This document shows positions 12,101-26,100 of a DNA stretch of 64,000 bases, piece by piece. The DNA is from Scortum barcoo (Eukaryota; Chordata; Actinopteri; Centrarchiformes; Terapontidae). Made by a program: the position numbers and the translations under genes. Every line of letters starts with the position of its first letter. Position 1 is the first letter of the stretch. The DNA is taken from the NCBI GenBank assembly GCA_023238725.1, contig CM041538.1, forward strand, positions 3,378,182-3,442,181, in the 5' to 3' direction. The notes under the pieces were generated by a model that was given only the letters and a program-made list of their open reading frames with translations, was not told the DNA's origin and did not search any database.

Positions 12101-15100
12101 TTGTCCGAAACAATCTTTATATGTGGTTTGTCCATAGCTTTACTCGAGTCTTGAGGATGAACTGCATTCTTGTCTATTTAAGAAAATGTTAACGACAAAA
12201 TTATGCTTCTCATTTTTACTGTAAAATTTGGGGGATTGTTCCTTTAAGATATCATTATACAAAGACAGTATACAATAGTATTGACAAAATGTACAATAAA
12301 GAGAATCAGTAAAGCTGCAGTATATAATTCATACAGAGGACTCTCGCTGGCTAATATCCAATTTTCAATGAACAGATCAATAATCCACCCTTACACTAGC
12401 AGACCTATATAAACCTATTTGTGTTTCATCTTTAGCAACAACCAAGCAGGACAACTCTCCATCTGAGCTGGAGCGCACGGCCTCTGGTCTCCTAGGCAAC
12501 AAGCCAGGTTTCCCGCGGTAACAAATTGCTGAAGCCCATTGGTGGGAGGATGAGGAGCTCCCTGCAGCATTCCCATGGCAACCAGCTCTGTGGTTTCTGA
12601 GAATTGATGGCATGTTTTTTTATAACTCTGTAACACCAGGCTCACCCCCATACTGACTCTCACACACACATTTTATATTATATCCTTTTCTCTCACATAC
12701 ACACAAATCACGTGTAATGTGCAATCGGTTCCACGTTTTCTGGCTTTCTTACCTCACCAAGGAAAAGGACAAACTGTGAACCATCTAATAAACATTTGGA
12801 CTATAGGCTCTCTCTGCTGTTATGTGATTAGTGTAGAGTGACTGCAGAGAGAGTGAGATGAGGACAAAAGCTGCACTGCCTGTCATCATACAACTCACGC
12901 TGCTGCAGCCATCAGCTGTGATATTCTCAGAGGTCTGTTGTAAATACTAATGTAAGAACAGAAGACTGTATGTTTGTCTGTAGGCCCACAAAATCAAGTG
13001 GCTTTACGGTCTGGTATAATGTTGATGTGATCCAGCATTGTGATTGTCATGAAATATAATATAAATGTACAGTAATATCATAGATACACAAGGTATGACA
13101 GAATATGTCAGTGAAGTATAATCACAACTGAGCAGAGAAATGTACAGTGCCTTAATCTTTGTCTGTTAGCCAGTCATGATCTTGATCTTGGTGCAGTTTG
13201 TCTACAGATAGCTCTGCACATCTAGTTTTTCAGAGGCAGAGGTGTGCACTAAAGAGCCACTGACTTACTTGAAGCTAACATGCTTCTGCTTCTGTAAGTC
13301 GATGGGCATGCTGAGCAGATGCTCACAAATTCACATTTACATCACCAGAAAACTGACAGTATTAGCTGTTTGCTAAAACGCTTAAAATGAGCTGCCTTTC
13401 ACTGATGAGTGATCTGTTGTGGTTGTGCTAATAACAACTACCTTTCTACACAGCCATGCATCAGAAGCACAAAACCACTATGACGAGTCTGAGGGCGGAG
13501 GTCCAGATGGGTGACTGGGAATGGGGTGATGGCGACACTAATGACAATGGTTTGTGTTGTGTCTCCAAACCAACAGTCAGTGTTGATTTTTACAACTGTT
13601 TGTGAAGAATAAAGGTTCATTTCCCACCAGACAAGTTTTTCTATGGCTGTTGGCACATTAGCTAACGTGTGCTCTGATGAACAGCTGGCCTTTCAATTCC
13701 TAAAGACTCTGCTGCTGATACCACAGTGGATATTATAGCTTTTGTGCTGGCAGGCAGCAGTGATGCACCAATAGTACTCCATGCCCTGTCTATCTGCAGC
13801 AGTGCTGTGGATCTGGTACATCATCTAATATTCTGTATACCCAACAGTGTATTGAACAAACACACATGCGCTGAAATACACACAGAAACACACACATAAC
13901 ACACCGGGTAATCAGGCCCTCTTTGATCATCCTGGTTTGACTCAGTGGTTGCTATGCCAACAGGCAAGAATAATGCTTTGAGCTGCAGTACTATGGCTTT
14001 CATGACTGATGCAACATTTACCATAACCACCCCCCCTCACACACACACGCAAAGACACACACACACACACACTCAGAGAGCAGTTTCTTTTAGTTTTTCT
14101 CCAACACTTTGGCGGCTTCAGTATTTAGGTCACCTCTTTGTGGAAAGAGGGAGGGAGGAGGGAAGGAGCATCCCGATGTAATGGTTGTTGTTGATTGGTC
14201 AGAGCACCCCCACTCACACACACACAAACGCACACTTGTGGACTTGTGATCGATTCAGTGCTGCTCTGCTTCCTCCATCCCTCTGTGGCTCTCTCTGTCT
14301 CTCTGTCTCTGCTGTTTATTTGCCAAAGGACACATGGGGGATTCTGGGACGATGAGTGTCTCGTCCTCCTTCGTCTTCCTCCCTCTTGTCTCTCTCTATC
14401 TCCATTCAATTCACTTCGTCCTGCCTCCTCTCGAGCATGACCTATATTTCCTCCCTGTGGCCCTTTGATTCCTTCATGTCTTTTCTTCTGTAACACCTCT
14501 GCACACATTAAAAGACACACACTGACACACACACACACACAGTGCAGCAGGATGGGGGTGGGGTGGAGTCCATTTAGAGCTGTTAAGGGTGGAGTTCTAA
14601 AATAGAAAGCCAAGCTAAGCCCCGAGTGAACCCTGTTTCAAAACACTGCGTGAGTGTGTGTGAAGGAGAGAGAGAGAAAAGGGAAGGTTATAGTGCCTCC
14701 TATGGACAAACAGCATCTCCTTCATGATGGCATGTGTAACTCCACACTGCCACCTGCCGAGTCTTGTTCAGGAGTGTAACCATGTTTTCACTTCACTTTC
14801 ACATCACCATCAGATTGCCTCTCTGCTTCCACCTAGTGGTGATAAGCTGCTAACTGCAGTCTGAATAAATTCTGTTTTATATGATGACACCATTGATTGA
14901 ATACATTTCGCATCCAAGCGTGTTCTGATTAACATTTGTCTGTTAAACTGTAACCAAATGCAGCCTTCAGGTGTGGCGTCACTGCTAATAGGAAGTGTTG
15001 GCACCAGTGTAAATGTGTAAGTGTAATAAAAAACATGTTTTAGTGACTATAGAAAAGCAATGATGTTATAATAATGTTTTTATGCTAAAATCTAAGCAAC

Positions 15101-15958
15101 ATATTCCACACGGTATATATTATACCTGCTAAACATTAACATCTTTAGAATATTCACTGTTACATTGTGAACATGATGACTCTGTAAATTCAATGTGTTG
15201 AGTGAGCCCATCTTCCTGCCGGACTGAGTAGGAGAAACCGTTCAACTAACACTTTAAAAATAGGATTTTGAAAACTGAGGTGGAGTTGTCTCCATGAGTT
15301 GAACTCTTAATGAGTTGAATCATTAAGAGTAACACACTGAATGATTGAGAAATACTGGAAATAACACTTAGATGCTGCATGTTATTGCTTAAGGTAAAAC
15401 ATTCCTACATAAATGACCTTTTCAAAAGGAAACTGTCAACAACTGCCTTTATGTCTGGATGAAAATGTCTAATCACAACCGCCCTCTCACACCATCAGGA
15501 AAGTGAGCAAAGCCTCCACTTCCTCCAATTCTCTCTCTGTTTGCTTATTGGGCTGCAGTTCATCCTGTGGTCCTGTGTTTGTGTGTGTGTGTGGCAGTCC
15601 CCTCAGTCAGTCGGTCACAGTCAGACATAAACACACCGACAGCATACCACACCAGAGGAGCTTCAGAGAGGCTGGCACCCATTGCACCCCAGGGTGAGCC
15701 CACTGATCTGTTTCTCCATTCAGTCCTCATCAGCTCTCATGTGTGTTTTCATATGAGTTTCTCCTTATTTTAAGGTATACTAACTGTCAGAAAACCAGAC
15801 TGGTGCAGCAGTTATTAACACATTACTATGAAAGAGAATTTCATGGCAAGTTTATTCAAATATGCACAATCAGGTCTACAATATCAAGTGTCCGGTATAC
15901 TACTTTGCTCACCATGTTTACCGCAGCAAGCGTCTCACTAGCTAGCTGCCACTAGAGG

Positions 15959-16316
15959 TCCATCCATCCATTTTCCTAACCCGCTTTATCCTGAGAACAC
16001 AGGGTCACGGGGTGCTGGAGCCTGTCCCAGCTATCTTTTGGGCGCGAGGCAGGGTACACCCTGGATTGGACGCCAGTCAATCATGCAGGCCCTGGCTAAC
16101 ACAGATGACATACAACCATTCACACTCACATACACACCTAGGGGCAATTTAGACTTATCAATTAACCTAACCTGCATGTCTTTGGATTGTGGGAGGAAGC
16201 TGGAGTACCCAGAGAGAACCCACGCAGGCACAGGGAGAACATGCAAACTCCACACAGAAGGGCCTGCCTCAACCAGGGATTGAACCCAGAACCCTCTTGC
16301 TGTGAGGCAACAGTGC
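15959..16316 (-). repeat. LINE-like retroelement 3' region, longer copy
   Basis: It starts with tccatccatccattttcc and contains gggtcacggggtgctggagc, gcagggtacaccctggattg, aacctaacctgcatgtcttt, tggattgtgggaggaagctg and agaacatgcaaactccacac. This block order is very common in teleost genomes. The (CATC)n end, read on the minus strand as (GATG)n, is the 3' tail, so the element lies on the minus strand and is 5'-truncated. A short copy flanked by a target-site duplication is at 58149-58237. I leave the LINE family unnamed. Confidence 0.8.
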
Positions 16317-18260
16317 CTCACAGCGCCTCACAGTGCCTTTGTTATTTCAAAATCATGATATTATGTGCGTATGTGATATACAGTGGTAGCCAAACTGAAA
16401 GTAAGCAAGACGATTATGGTATAAAGTGTGCAAGGTGTAAGGGGAAACAGCAAAGTGAGACAGATGTCAGTTAAACCTGAGGAGAACACACATCAGCACA
16501 AGTGTAAACAGCAGATCATACTGATTATCTTCAGGCCATTCATTTCATCACCTGAAGCTCAGAGCTTCATGTCATGTTCAGGGTTAGTGGTAGTTCCATC
16601 TAAAAAGCTGAAGCCCTCTGACTTAAGTTGAGTTTATTTAGATGGTTTTAAATGGATTAAAAACTTACTGCAGCAGTCCTATTTGATCCTTTAAGATGCT
16701 TTGTGTACCTGTGGCTTTGATTTGAGTTTGTCTTCTGCAAACAAAACTGAAGCGATAGAGGATAGAGGTTGTTTGTTTTCAGTAAAAAATGACGAAGCTC
16801 ACTATCGTCTGGTGAACACAGTGAAGCATCCATCAGCTGCAGATCCAGAGTTTACCCTGAGGAGAGGGTGGAAAACAAAACAGAGTGAATATTGGACTTA
16901 CATAAATTCAAAGTGAATGCTGGTGTTGCTTCGCTAACATGTGCACCATACCAGCATTATTAAGTGATAATATGTCAGTGTTGTGTTGACAGCTTGTCCT
17001 GCCGCACCCTAAATTGCTTTTCCCCTCCTTCAGTCTCACATCCCTCTCACTCACACTGTCTGTCTCCCCCAAATCCCACAGACTGTTATCATCACACACT
17101 GATCATTAGTGTGAGCAGTGAGGGGCAGTGTGATTGTTATGGCTGTCTCTCAGTCTGCAGTATGGGAGGCGTGCTGAGGGCTGCTCCGTCCCTGATAGAC
17201 AGAATAGAACATGTTGGCTCGGCCCAGAGGACACATATTACAGTAACATGCCGTGGGATTAAAATACAAAATGAACACCTGCAGCCAGGAAACTTTTGAC
17301 TTCAGCAGCACTTGAAGGTAAGTTTAGAAAGTTTGACAGAATGAGGTGGAAAACTTTTGTCCTTTGATGTCATTTTGGTGTTGAAGAAGGTGTTTCATTA
17401 CACTGTTTGTGGAGTTAAGGATTACTGAATATAATAAATTTGCAGCCTTTATATGACCACCACTAGGTGAAGCTCTTGAAGGTGAAGCTGCCGTATCTGT
17501 CCTCATTATGGAGCTTTGAAGGCTATTTAGTCTGGAAGTTTGGAACAAAACATATTTCCCTGACAGGTTGAATCACTGCTGTGTTACATCAGTCCAATGA
17601 TGGTGAACATTTAAATTCATGGAGCTTCATTTAACTTAGTGTCATAAACAACTTTTGATTTGACAGCTGATATGTTAAATATTTATATATTGGGGAAATC
17701 ACCATATATAATGTGAAACTTGTTTAATTATATCTGTAGTACCTCTCAGCTCTACGGAGCGTTTTAGCATCTTTCAGCTGATTGCTTTGGTTGACTGCTC
17801 TCATCAGGGTTGTTATTGGCCACAGCAGACAGCTACAATCTCTAAAAGCCCTCGGTACTCCACCTGCTCAGCAACAACAGTCCGACAGACAGAGTTAGCA
17901 GCTAGACGTACATTCATAGAGTGGCCTGAGACCTGACTCCAAATGAAGGCTAATGCTGCTCTGTGTCAGCTGGATGCATTGGCAGTGTTAGCAGCAAACA
18001 ATATTAGCTGACATGTTTGCCATTTCAAATGAAAAGATAGCAACAAGTCAGTGGTTTTAGAGGTTGTCTGCAGTTTCCAGTTACCAGAGGCTACCCGGTG
18101 GATGGCAGCAGAGTGGAGAACACAACTTACACCTCTCTACAGGAAAGTTACTTTCAATATGTCACTAAGGAGTAAAGAAAAAACAGGAAAAAAATGCATA
18201 AAGCAGAAATACATTTCTTTTAGCTGTTTATCAAGATTAAAGATCTGCCCAACAATTACA

Positions 18261-18505
18261 GGAAGCCATCATTGGCAATGAAACTCTCAAGCTCCCTCTA
18301 ACAATGCTCAAAAATGTTTCAGGAAAATCACACAAGTAAAGAAGAACTTAGGACTCAAGACATAAAATGTCCAATTATTAGAGTAAAATATGTAAAATAA
18401 AATATAGCACCCTAACATAAAATATCAAAATAGAAAGAATAGAAATAGAAATATATACAAACAGAAATATAATACTGCTGAGGCAGGTGTGCAAAAGTGA
18501 TAAAA
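18261..18505. repeat. Dispersed repeat, copy 2 (TTTCAAGATT type)
   Basis: It shares ggcaatgaaactctcaag, an acaatgctcaaaaatgtttc block and an AT-rich tail with the copy at 7185-7410, in the same order and orientation. Confidence 0.6.
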
Positions 18506-20363
18506 TGCAGATATGAACAGCAGTAATAAATATATAAAGATATGAGTGTAAATAGATAGATGTAAACAGGTAAGCAGGTAGCTTTTAATAAGTCGCTTTG
18601 TCACGTAAAAAATGAAAAAAAAAAAAAAAACTGTTGCAGCCTAAAAATACCTTCTCCAAATTTTAATTCAGTTTACGCACCATCAAGCTACTGTAAACTG
18701 TAGTTTGGCTGATAATTTAATTACATGTACTAAAACGACTTCCCAGCAGTCTGGATCATTCCATTAACGGTACCTCACTGTGGGGAGCCACCAAGTCTGG
18801 TCTGAACCATTAACAGCAGCTGTCTCTACCCCTCCTCCATTACCACTCATTGTAACACTGACAACAGAATATGTCTGAGACAAGCCAACTCTAATCCCAT
18901 CTACTGTATATCACACAGTCTTTCCAACCCCCTCCCCTCCCTCTCTGCCCCTGCTCTCCTGCCTCACCCTCATGCTGTTCCACACATTCAAGGTCAACAA
19001 CAAAATATGGCAATTTATCACTATAGTTGAAGCTTTCGAAAGAAGGATACCTGCCAATCCAATGAACCGCTGTTATGTGTCAGTCATACCCTACTTTTGT
19101 TTACCTGCTGCAACCTGTGTTTCAGGTTAAGTAAAACAACTATTGGCAGCTACATTGGAGGTTATATGGTCTGAGACAACAGTGATAGTGAGCAGCTTCA
19201 TTAGAAGGGGTTCCTAGTAGTACAAAAATTTCAAGTCTCCTCTACAGTAAATATTTCTTTCTATGAATATATTAAGTTATATTAATGTTAATGACAATTA
19301 ATGCTAGATCACATCTGGTTTTGTCAATACAGCTTTATTAAGAATATCAGTTGAAATGTTGAAGGTCCTCAAACTACAGTTTTATTCAACACCCAAAAAC
19401 AGGAACCTGCAAAAACGCAAATATAATGCTATAGTTATGCAAATGAAATGAATATATTTGGAATTAATCTAACTTTAGCGAACAGTGAACATGGGGGCTT
19501 TTGGGGCACCCTAAGGATCTGGGCCCACAGGGCAGTTTCCAGCTTTGCATTTAAGTGCTCAACTGAAAAAAAAAGCAGCCAATTGGAGAATACAGTGATT
19601 ATCATTTTTAGTTGTAAATATGTATGTTAAAGACAGCTCTACAGATTTTCAAGTCGATCATAAATCAACACTCAGGTGTCTGTGTGAACAGTAAATCTGG
19701 TTCTTCTTGCTGTAACCATTCACCATGTCCATACAATGAAGCAATATAGGTTAAAATCTACTGTTCTTGTTTCATACCAAAATACACTGCAACATTAATC
19801 TCCAACATTACAGTCTTTTTAAAATTCCTCATTATATAACCCTTCACCTCAGCTCAGAGAGAGAAAGACTGAAAACTGCATTGAAAACAATGCAGATAAC
19901 ATCAAGTGGAAGAAGGACTTTACTGGCCTTCTGAAGAGTGTGTTGCTTACAGTTGCCAGAAACTTTAAAGGTTGACCCATGATCTTGAAACATGTACTGA
20001 CAACACACAGGATCAGAGTTACACACATTCACACCTGGAGGCTGCTCAGTACAACCACAATCTGATCTGCAAGCCACAGAGCAGTGGCTCAGTTGGGGAT
20101 TAGGGGCCTTGCTCAAAGAAACCTTAGTGCTGGTAATATGGAAGGGATTTTCCACAACTGGATTTATCCTGTCGCAACGAGTCTCTTAGGTCACAGGCCT
20201 GGGTCTCTAACCTCCTTTAACCTTCTTTAACTGTTATGACTGGGTTCTCCAAAACCCAGTTTAGAATATTAGACTAATAACCTAAATATGTGAATCTGGT
20301 ATCTCTCTGTCTCTAACTATTTAACAGTTACTGACAAATCCAATCAGGTTGCATAAGATGCTA

Positions 20364-20735
20364 CACTGTCAGAGATGATGTGCTAAATACATTTAGGGCT
20401 ACAAAGGTACAGCTGTTGTACCCTTGACATTGGGTACTTATTTGTACCCTTAGGTGAGAACAAATTCACTTTCTCCTGACTACTACTTCTCCTTGGCTAC
20501 TAAACCAACTAATAAGGGAACAATAAAACCTTCAAATCTAAAAGTAAAAGGAATGTTTTATTTTGTTGTATTTGGCCTAACACACACTGTCCCCTGATAT
20601 TATACTTTAACATTTGGAAGAAACGCTACATATATGTACCTTTATTCCTTGGGAACACATATGTCCCTTTTAGTCCTCAAAAAAGTACGTAGCTGGCGGG
20701 TTCATTGTAGATTGTACCTTGGTGGATCAAAGCTG
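20364..20735. repeat. Decayed GTACC-rich dispersed repeat
   Basis: Repeated tgtacc/ggtac motifs occur on both sides (aaaggtacagctgttgtacc, gggtacttatttgtaccc, tatatgtacctttattcc, agctgtacccctatttgc). The arrangement is partly palindromic. It resembles a widespread fish non-autonomous element with internal GTACC repeats. The boundaries are uncertain. Confidence 0.4.
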
Positions 20736-20787
20736 TACCCCTATTTGCATTGCAATTTAATTTGAGTGTACTTACTGGTTATATAAG

Positions 20788-20823
20788 AACTATAACTATA
20801 GCTATAACTATAACTATAACTAT
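20788..20823. repeat. (AACTAT)n hexamer microsatellite
   Basis: Six imperfect hexamer units; one carries a G-for-A change. Confidence 0.85.
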
Positions 20824-23199
20824 CTAAACAGTTGATACACTGGCTGTTTGTGGCAAAGATGCTTTGCAAACACAATCCAGAGTCAGATTTGGGACTAAAA
20901 CAAAGCTTCACTTTATGTTTAGTCTGAATGCAGCAGCAGGAGCCTACACTGAAAATAAATGTCAAAAATCCATTGTTTTACCCCACTTGTGTATATCAGA
21001 CATTGATTTTGCAGTTAATCCATTTTTACTGCCGATTTATTTTCTGTCTGTGAATTGAACAGCTGTGTCAGACTCCCACTGTCTGCTCTGCAGTCAGTTA
21101 GGTGGCAAAAGACAACTGCAGGCTGCACACACTGAAACACATACCATCCAAATAACCTTCCAGAAACAGAACCATGACATCACTGCTGAGACACACTGCA
21201 TTCGTGTGTGTTTGTGTGTGTGTGTTTGTGGCAGGCATTTCTGTGTGTCGGCACCTGTGCCGTCACCATGCCACCTGACAGTCCCGCCTTCCAGGAAAGC
21301 TGTGAGGTTTATGTGTCAAAGAGAGACAAGTGGCTTGGCTTATGAAGTGCTTGAGATGAAGCCAGCAAATGTGTGTGTATGTGTGGTGTGTGGTATGTAG
21401 CTGTGTTGATGGCTAAGGATGGAGTAGAGGACAGCTTGCAGTATGTGGACAGTATGTGCAAGCATGTGTATATGGCACAGGAAGTATGACCACATCAGAG
21501 AATATTCCTTTTGTGGGTTTAACAGCACAAGACACGCTGCCCATGACCTTTTTAACAGTTGTAAGAAAGGTGAATAAATAGCTCTCTGTGTGTGTCCACA
21601 TAATATAACATGACATGTATAAACCCTCAGAGTTCACTTGCCTTGAGATAAAGATGGCACCAGTCCTGTTTAAGTCACAGCTGAAGACTTGCATTCAAGT
21701 GCATATGGATCTGCACACAAAACACACTTACATTCAATTAATCAACCAAATTCACATTTTATGTCTATGTTGTTATCCAGTGTGACTATTGGTATAATAA
21801 TATGCTACTAGACATTGAACACACCACACCCACACTCATCCACACTAGAGATAAAGCTATTTCAGATATCTATCATCCATTGAAAGGTCAAAGGCAGCGT
21901 GTCTCAGACTGCTACGACCACAGGACCGCGGTGCCAGACATTAGATAACGGCTGGCAAGCCGGTCTGGATTCTGGCCCCAGCAGCAGACCATGTCGATAT
22001 GAAGTGAAACTCCTCTTCTCTCCCATGGGCTTGCTGCACATTGTGTAGTTGCCAGTTTTCTCCTTTGTCAGTTTATACTTGTGTTCATTAAAGGCACTTA
22101 ATTTGAAATAGGAAAACACTATTGTTGGCCACAAGAAGACATAAGAACTACAAAACAAGCTGACAGAGACAGACTATTGACCTGTGGCTAATACCAAACA
22201 AACTATATTCTGAAGACACACAGCAACATCAGCATCCCATTTGAGTTATGTTTTTGGCCACCTGATAAATAATATCTGCCTCTTTAACTTTATTCATCGG
22301 TTAATTGCTAACAATGTCTAGGTTGTGCTGAGGAGGAAGTGTGTAGTTAGTTCACCACAGGCAGGTTAGAGATTCAAATCTGTGTAAGCTGACTGTGTTT
22401 GGACTGTGGGAGGACAGCGGATACACAGCGGATGCATGTTGTCCCTGACACAGGGACAACATGCAAACAATATACTATCTGCTGCGCTAATGTACTGTAC
22501 ACATACTTAGTGCTACAGGAAATACCCAACAAAAAGACAAAAAGAGATTTTTTTTAAAGACTTTGAAATGACTTTCCTCCAACTCCATCCCATCTCCATA
22601 GCTCAAACATAAAGAACATGGTTTGTCTCATGCTAGACCAGAGACGGGGCGAAATGAAAGATCTGTGTGCTTAAAATAAATATGTGACGCCCCATATTAT
22701 TTAAATAGCATTAAATACATTCTATCTGCCATCACCTGGTTAGTTTTATTTAGCAGCTACTGTTTCCCGACTTTGGTTAGTAGTGTTGAGGACAGAGGTT
22801 TTTGAGAAAGTGTTGTGTTTGAGGAACATCAGTATTTTCGTCTGCATATCCCTCTCCTCTCTGTCACCCCCAACACACATCCACACAGCCCAGCCACCTC
22901 CCACATCCACTCTGACAGATGCTGATGAGGCTGACGTAAACTCAGTTAGTCTGCTGTTACAGGGACCTGACACCTCACACAAGGCTTCTCTGACTTTAGC
23001 CACAAAGACTTTGTCTTTGTTTTGCTTATTGAAGCGCTACAGTTTTCTACATTTCATTTCCTCTAAAATAAAATGAATAGATGTGAAGAGGCCACTTTTG
23101 GCAGCAGCCTGAGCTACTGAGTGCATGAAATGAAAGCAATAGTTTGGATAAAGGTAAACAGGAGTCCATGGGTGGAGGTGTTGTAAGGTGCAAGGTGCC

Positions 23200-26100
23200 A
23201 TGTCAGAGGACAACTGCTCTAACAGTCTGACCATTGACTTTTTTACGACGCCACCATCAGAAATCAGGTGAGCTCCATGTCATCATCCCTGTGCTTGTAT
23301 AGGAGTAACGTATGTGTGTTTGCTTAACAGGATGTTGTTATGGGGTGTTTGTGTGTCCAGTCCCCAGATTTTGTGCTTGGTTTGAATCTACTTGTTGTCT
23401 TCTTCTGCTGCAGGAGTAAACTGAAAATCTAAATGTTATAATTTTCATTTGTTCCCACACAAAAGCAGAGAAGTTGTTTTCCTGCATGATACTCTACATG
23501 CAATGTGTTTGTAAGTGCTCAGTTCAGTATAAAGTCACTGTATTGTTATTGTTGCTATGAGCTCAGTTGACATGGCTATTAAACATACCATCACCTGAGC
23601 AGAGCTGAGCAATTTATGGAAAATATATAATTGTTAGATTTGTGACAAGTGCAATTGGCATTTTAACTGCAATAATTTCCTATAAATCAATCTACAGACC
23701 TGTGTGTTTGCCATCCACTTAATACTAGATACATAAGGTGTGATTGTATCAAGCATAATCACAAAGTTGTCATGTGCCTACATTAATACATTAATCAGAT
23801 AAAATAATGCTGATGCTTTTTGGATATTACTAATACACGTGACACTAATCAATATATTTCAATTGAATGATGACACTCAAAAGAAGAGTTTGCCAGATAA
23901 TGGCAAGATACTGATAAGTCAGATTGACACCTAATGTTGACAGCTTTTGTGGACGTCTGCGTTCAAAGCTTTTAAGGTGGTGAGCTTATAACAGTGATAT
24001 GGTTTGTCTTTAACTGGGAGGTTCTGGCAGCTCTGTTTAAAAGCTGTCTTTCATTAACACTCGGTTACTACCAGCCAGCTAGCTGTTTGAAATTGATAAC
24101 CTGTGTTGTTTATGCTCAGACAGACTTGAAGATCTTTTGAGATGATGATTAAATCCTGTCCTAATTTTCTCCTTCATTCCTAATTTTATAAAAAGGTCTA
24201 TGTACAACTGAACCATGACCATTAATAGAAGGTATACAGCGAAAAAAAGAAAACCTTTCATAGACCAACCGGAGCCTGATTTGAAAAATCTTTTAAATTG
24301 TAATTTCAATATTAATACAAGTAACTGTTCTACCTTAGTGAAGAATTGTACCTTTGTTCAGTCTTAAAGTGTTGAAAAGTATTTATATAAACTATTAAAC
24401 AATTTTGATTCAAGAAAAAAGGTCTCCTAAATGTTTTAGACTGGCACTGAAATATGTTGTAAATGTAAAGATTTCATTACCCAGAATCATTTGAGATGAC
24501 ATCTGAGCTTTGTTAGTATGCAGAGGTTTATGACACTGGATTTTAACCTGTTTGGTTTGTGGCCCATGACCATGAATAGTCAGCTCACCACCTCTGTACC
24601 AAACTGACTGTATAGATTGTTTCTATTATTTCATTTTCAGTAGAGGCCTGAAAAAGATTAAACTATCTTGCTTTGAACACCATTTGTGAAAAAAACAACA
24701 ACAACATAGATTTCTTTCCTATCTTATTATTCATCCTGTGACCCCACAGATGGATCTTGTCTTGCCTTACCCCCCTTGCCTTAGTCCTGATTTCAGTCTT
24801 ACACTCTGAGTCTTCACTGATTGTGTTGACATTTCCCACCACTGACCATCTTATCACCAGTGTAGACTTCAGTGAAGGCAAGCTGTTACTAAGCTGCATC
24901 TAAACCCCCCTGGTGCTAAAAGGCTTGTCTGAAAAAGTGCTCACAATCAGCAACCAGACAGCATACATATACAGGATAAACAAATATTGACTAAGGCACC
25001 TGTCAGGTGGTTCATCATTCATGGGCCTATTACTTTTATAGACCGGGTGTGTCTGTGTGTGTAATGAAGCATGCCTCAGTCAATATTTAGTCCTGTCATG
25101 TTGACTGCTTTAGTAGTCAGGTCCCAACAGCTTCCTGGTGTTTTGGTCTTTTGTTAGTTTTAGTTCGTGATGAACAGTTTGACCTCATCACTAGGACAGT
25201 CAATTTAAAGAAAAAACATCTACTGTAGGCTCATGTTAATCAGGGTGCTGGAAGTCCTTCAGACTGTATTGGTTTACTGAGTATGAATTAGCATGTGTGG
25301 GTTAATAAAGACAGCAGCAGGGGTTAGCTTTTTATAGGACTGTTTTAATGATGAAATGAATGAACTCTAGTGTGCAAATATGATGCTTTTAACTATGAAG
25401 AAATGACCTTACACTGTTGGTATAATCGCATACTGTCTGTAAGGGGAAGGGTTGTATTTATCAGGCAGTGAGATGCAAAAAAAAAAAGTTATTCAAATTT
25501 AAGCAGAAAATGCAGAAAAACAAACATGAAAAAACAAGAATTAAAAAAACTTTAATTGTCACATTGTTTTAGCAACTGTTTAGTGACAATGCTGTTTACA
25601 CTCCACAGTGGAAATGCTCTTAAAATAGCTGCCAAGAAAGAGCAGTGTGCATATGCCCACCTGCATCTGTCTAAACAGTGGGTTAGAGGACATTGCGTTT
25701 ACAGCTTGCTGTGCTGCCCCCAAGTGGCCATTAATCAAAATGAGTAAAGTAGGTTTAAGCCTTTTAGCAACTGATTTGGAGCAGGTAAAGTGCCGTGACT
25801 TACTGTCTCTCCAAACAGCTGCCTTTTGAAAGATGTGCTTATGCATTTGGAAGCTGAGGTGATTTCCTCCAGGTGTACTTGCCTGCGCGGTGCATTAAGA
25901 TAGATTTAAGTGATTGTTTCAGTTTATGCATGTCAGCTGGCAGCACTTTAATGGCTCCTGTGCTCTATCAGGTACTATACTATAACAGTCACAAAGTGTC
26001 TCAGCACACACTTACACAAGTACACTGACACAATGCAGCTCCATCCTTTGGCATTTCTTGTCCTTTTTATCTTCACTTGTTGTGTTTCCCAGGTCAGGGC

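Larger units (their letters stand above)
9123..23199. other. Long gene-poor stretch, possibly kcnmb2 intron 1
   Basis: It has no recognisable coding exons. It contains short (CA)n tracts at 14037-14073, 14206-14227 and 14518-14541, a LINE-like tail at 15959-16316, a dispersed repeat at 18261-18505, a GTACC-rich repeat at 20364-20735, a hexamer array at 20788-20823 and a decayed LINE-like fragment near 22390-22490. An isolated splice-bounded 64-bp segment lies at 11816-11879. If the leader exon at 9122 belongs to kcnmb2, all of this is its first intron. Confidence 0.5.

Noticed and set aside
14125..14613. 162-codon open frame on the minus strand
   Set aside because: It spans CA/GT and CT/GA simple-sequence tracts; the composition is dictated by the repeats and there are no splice signals or family motifs.
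16038..16283. 81-codon frame in a dispersed repeat
   Set aside because: It lies wholly within the LINE-like 3' region, which recurs at 58149, and is not a host gene.
19844..20155. 103-codon minus-strand frame with several cysteines
   Set aside because: No signal peptide, no domain pattern and no splice context; most likely chance.
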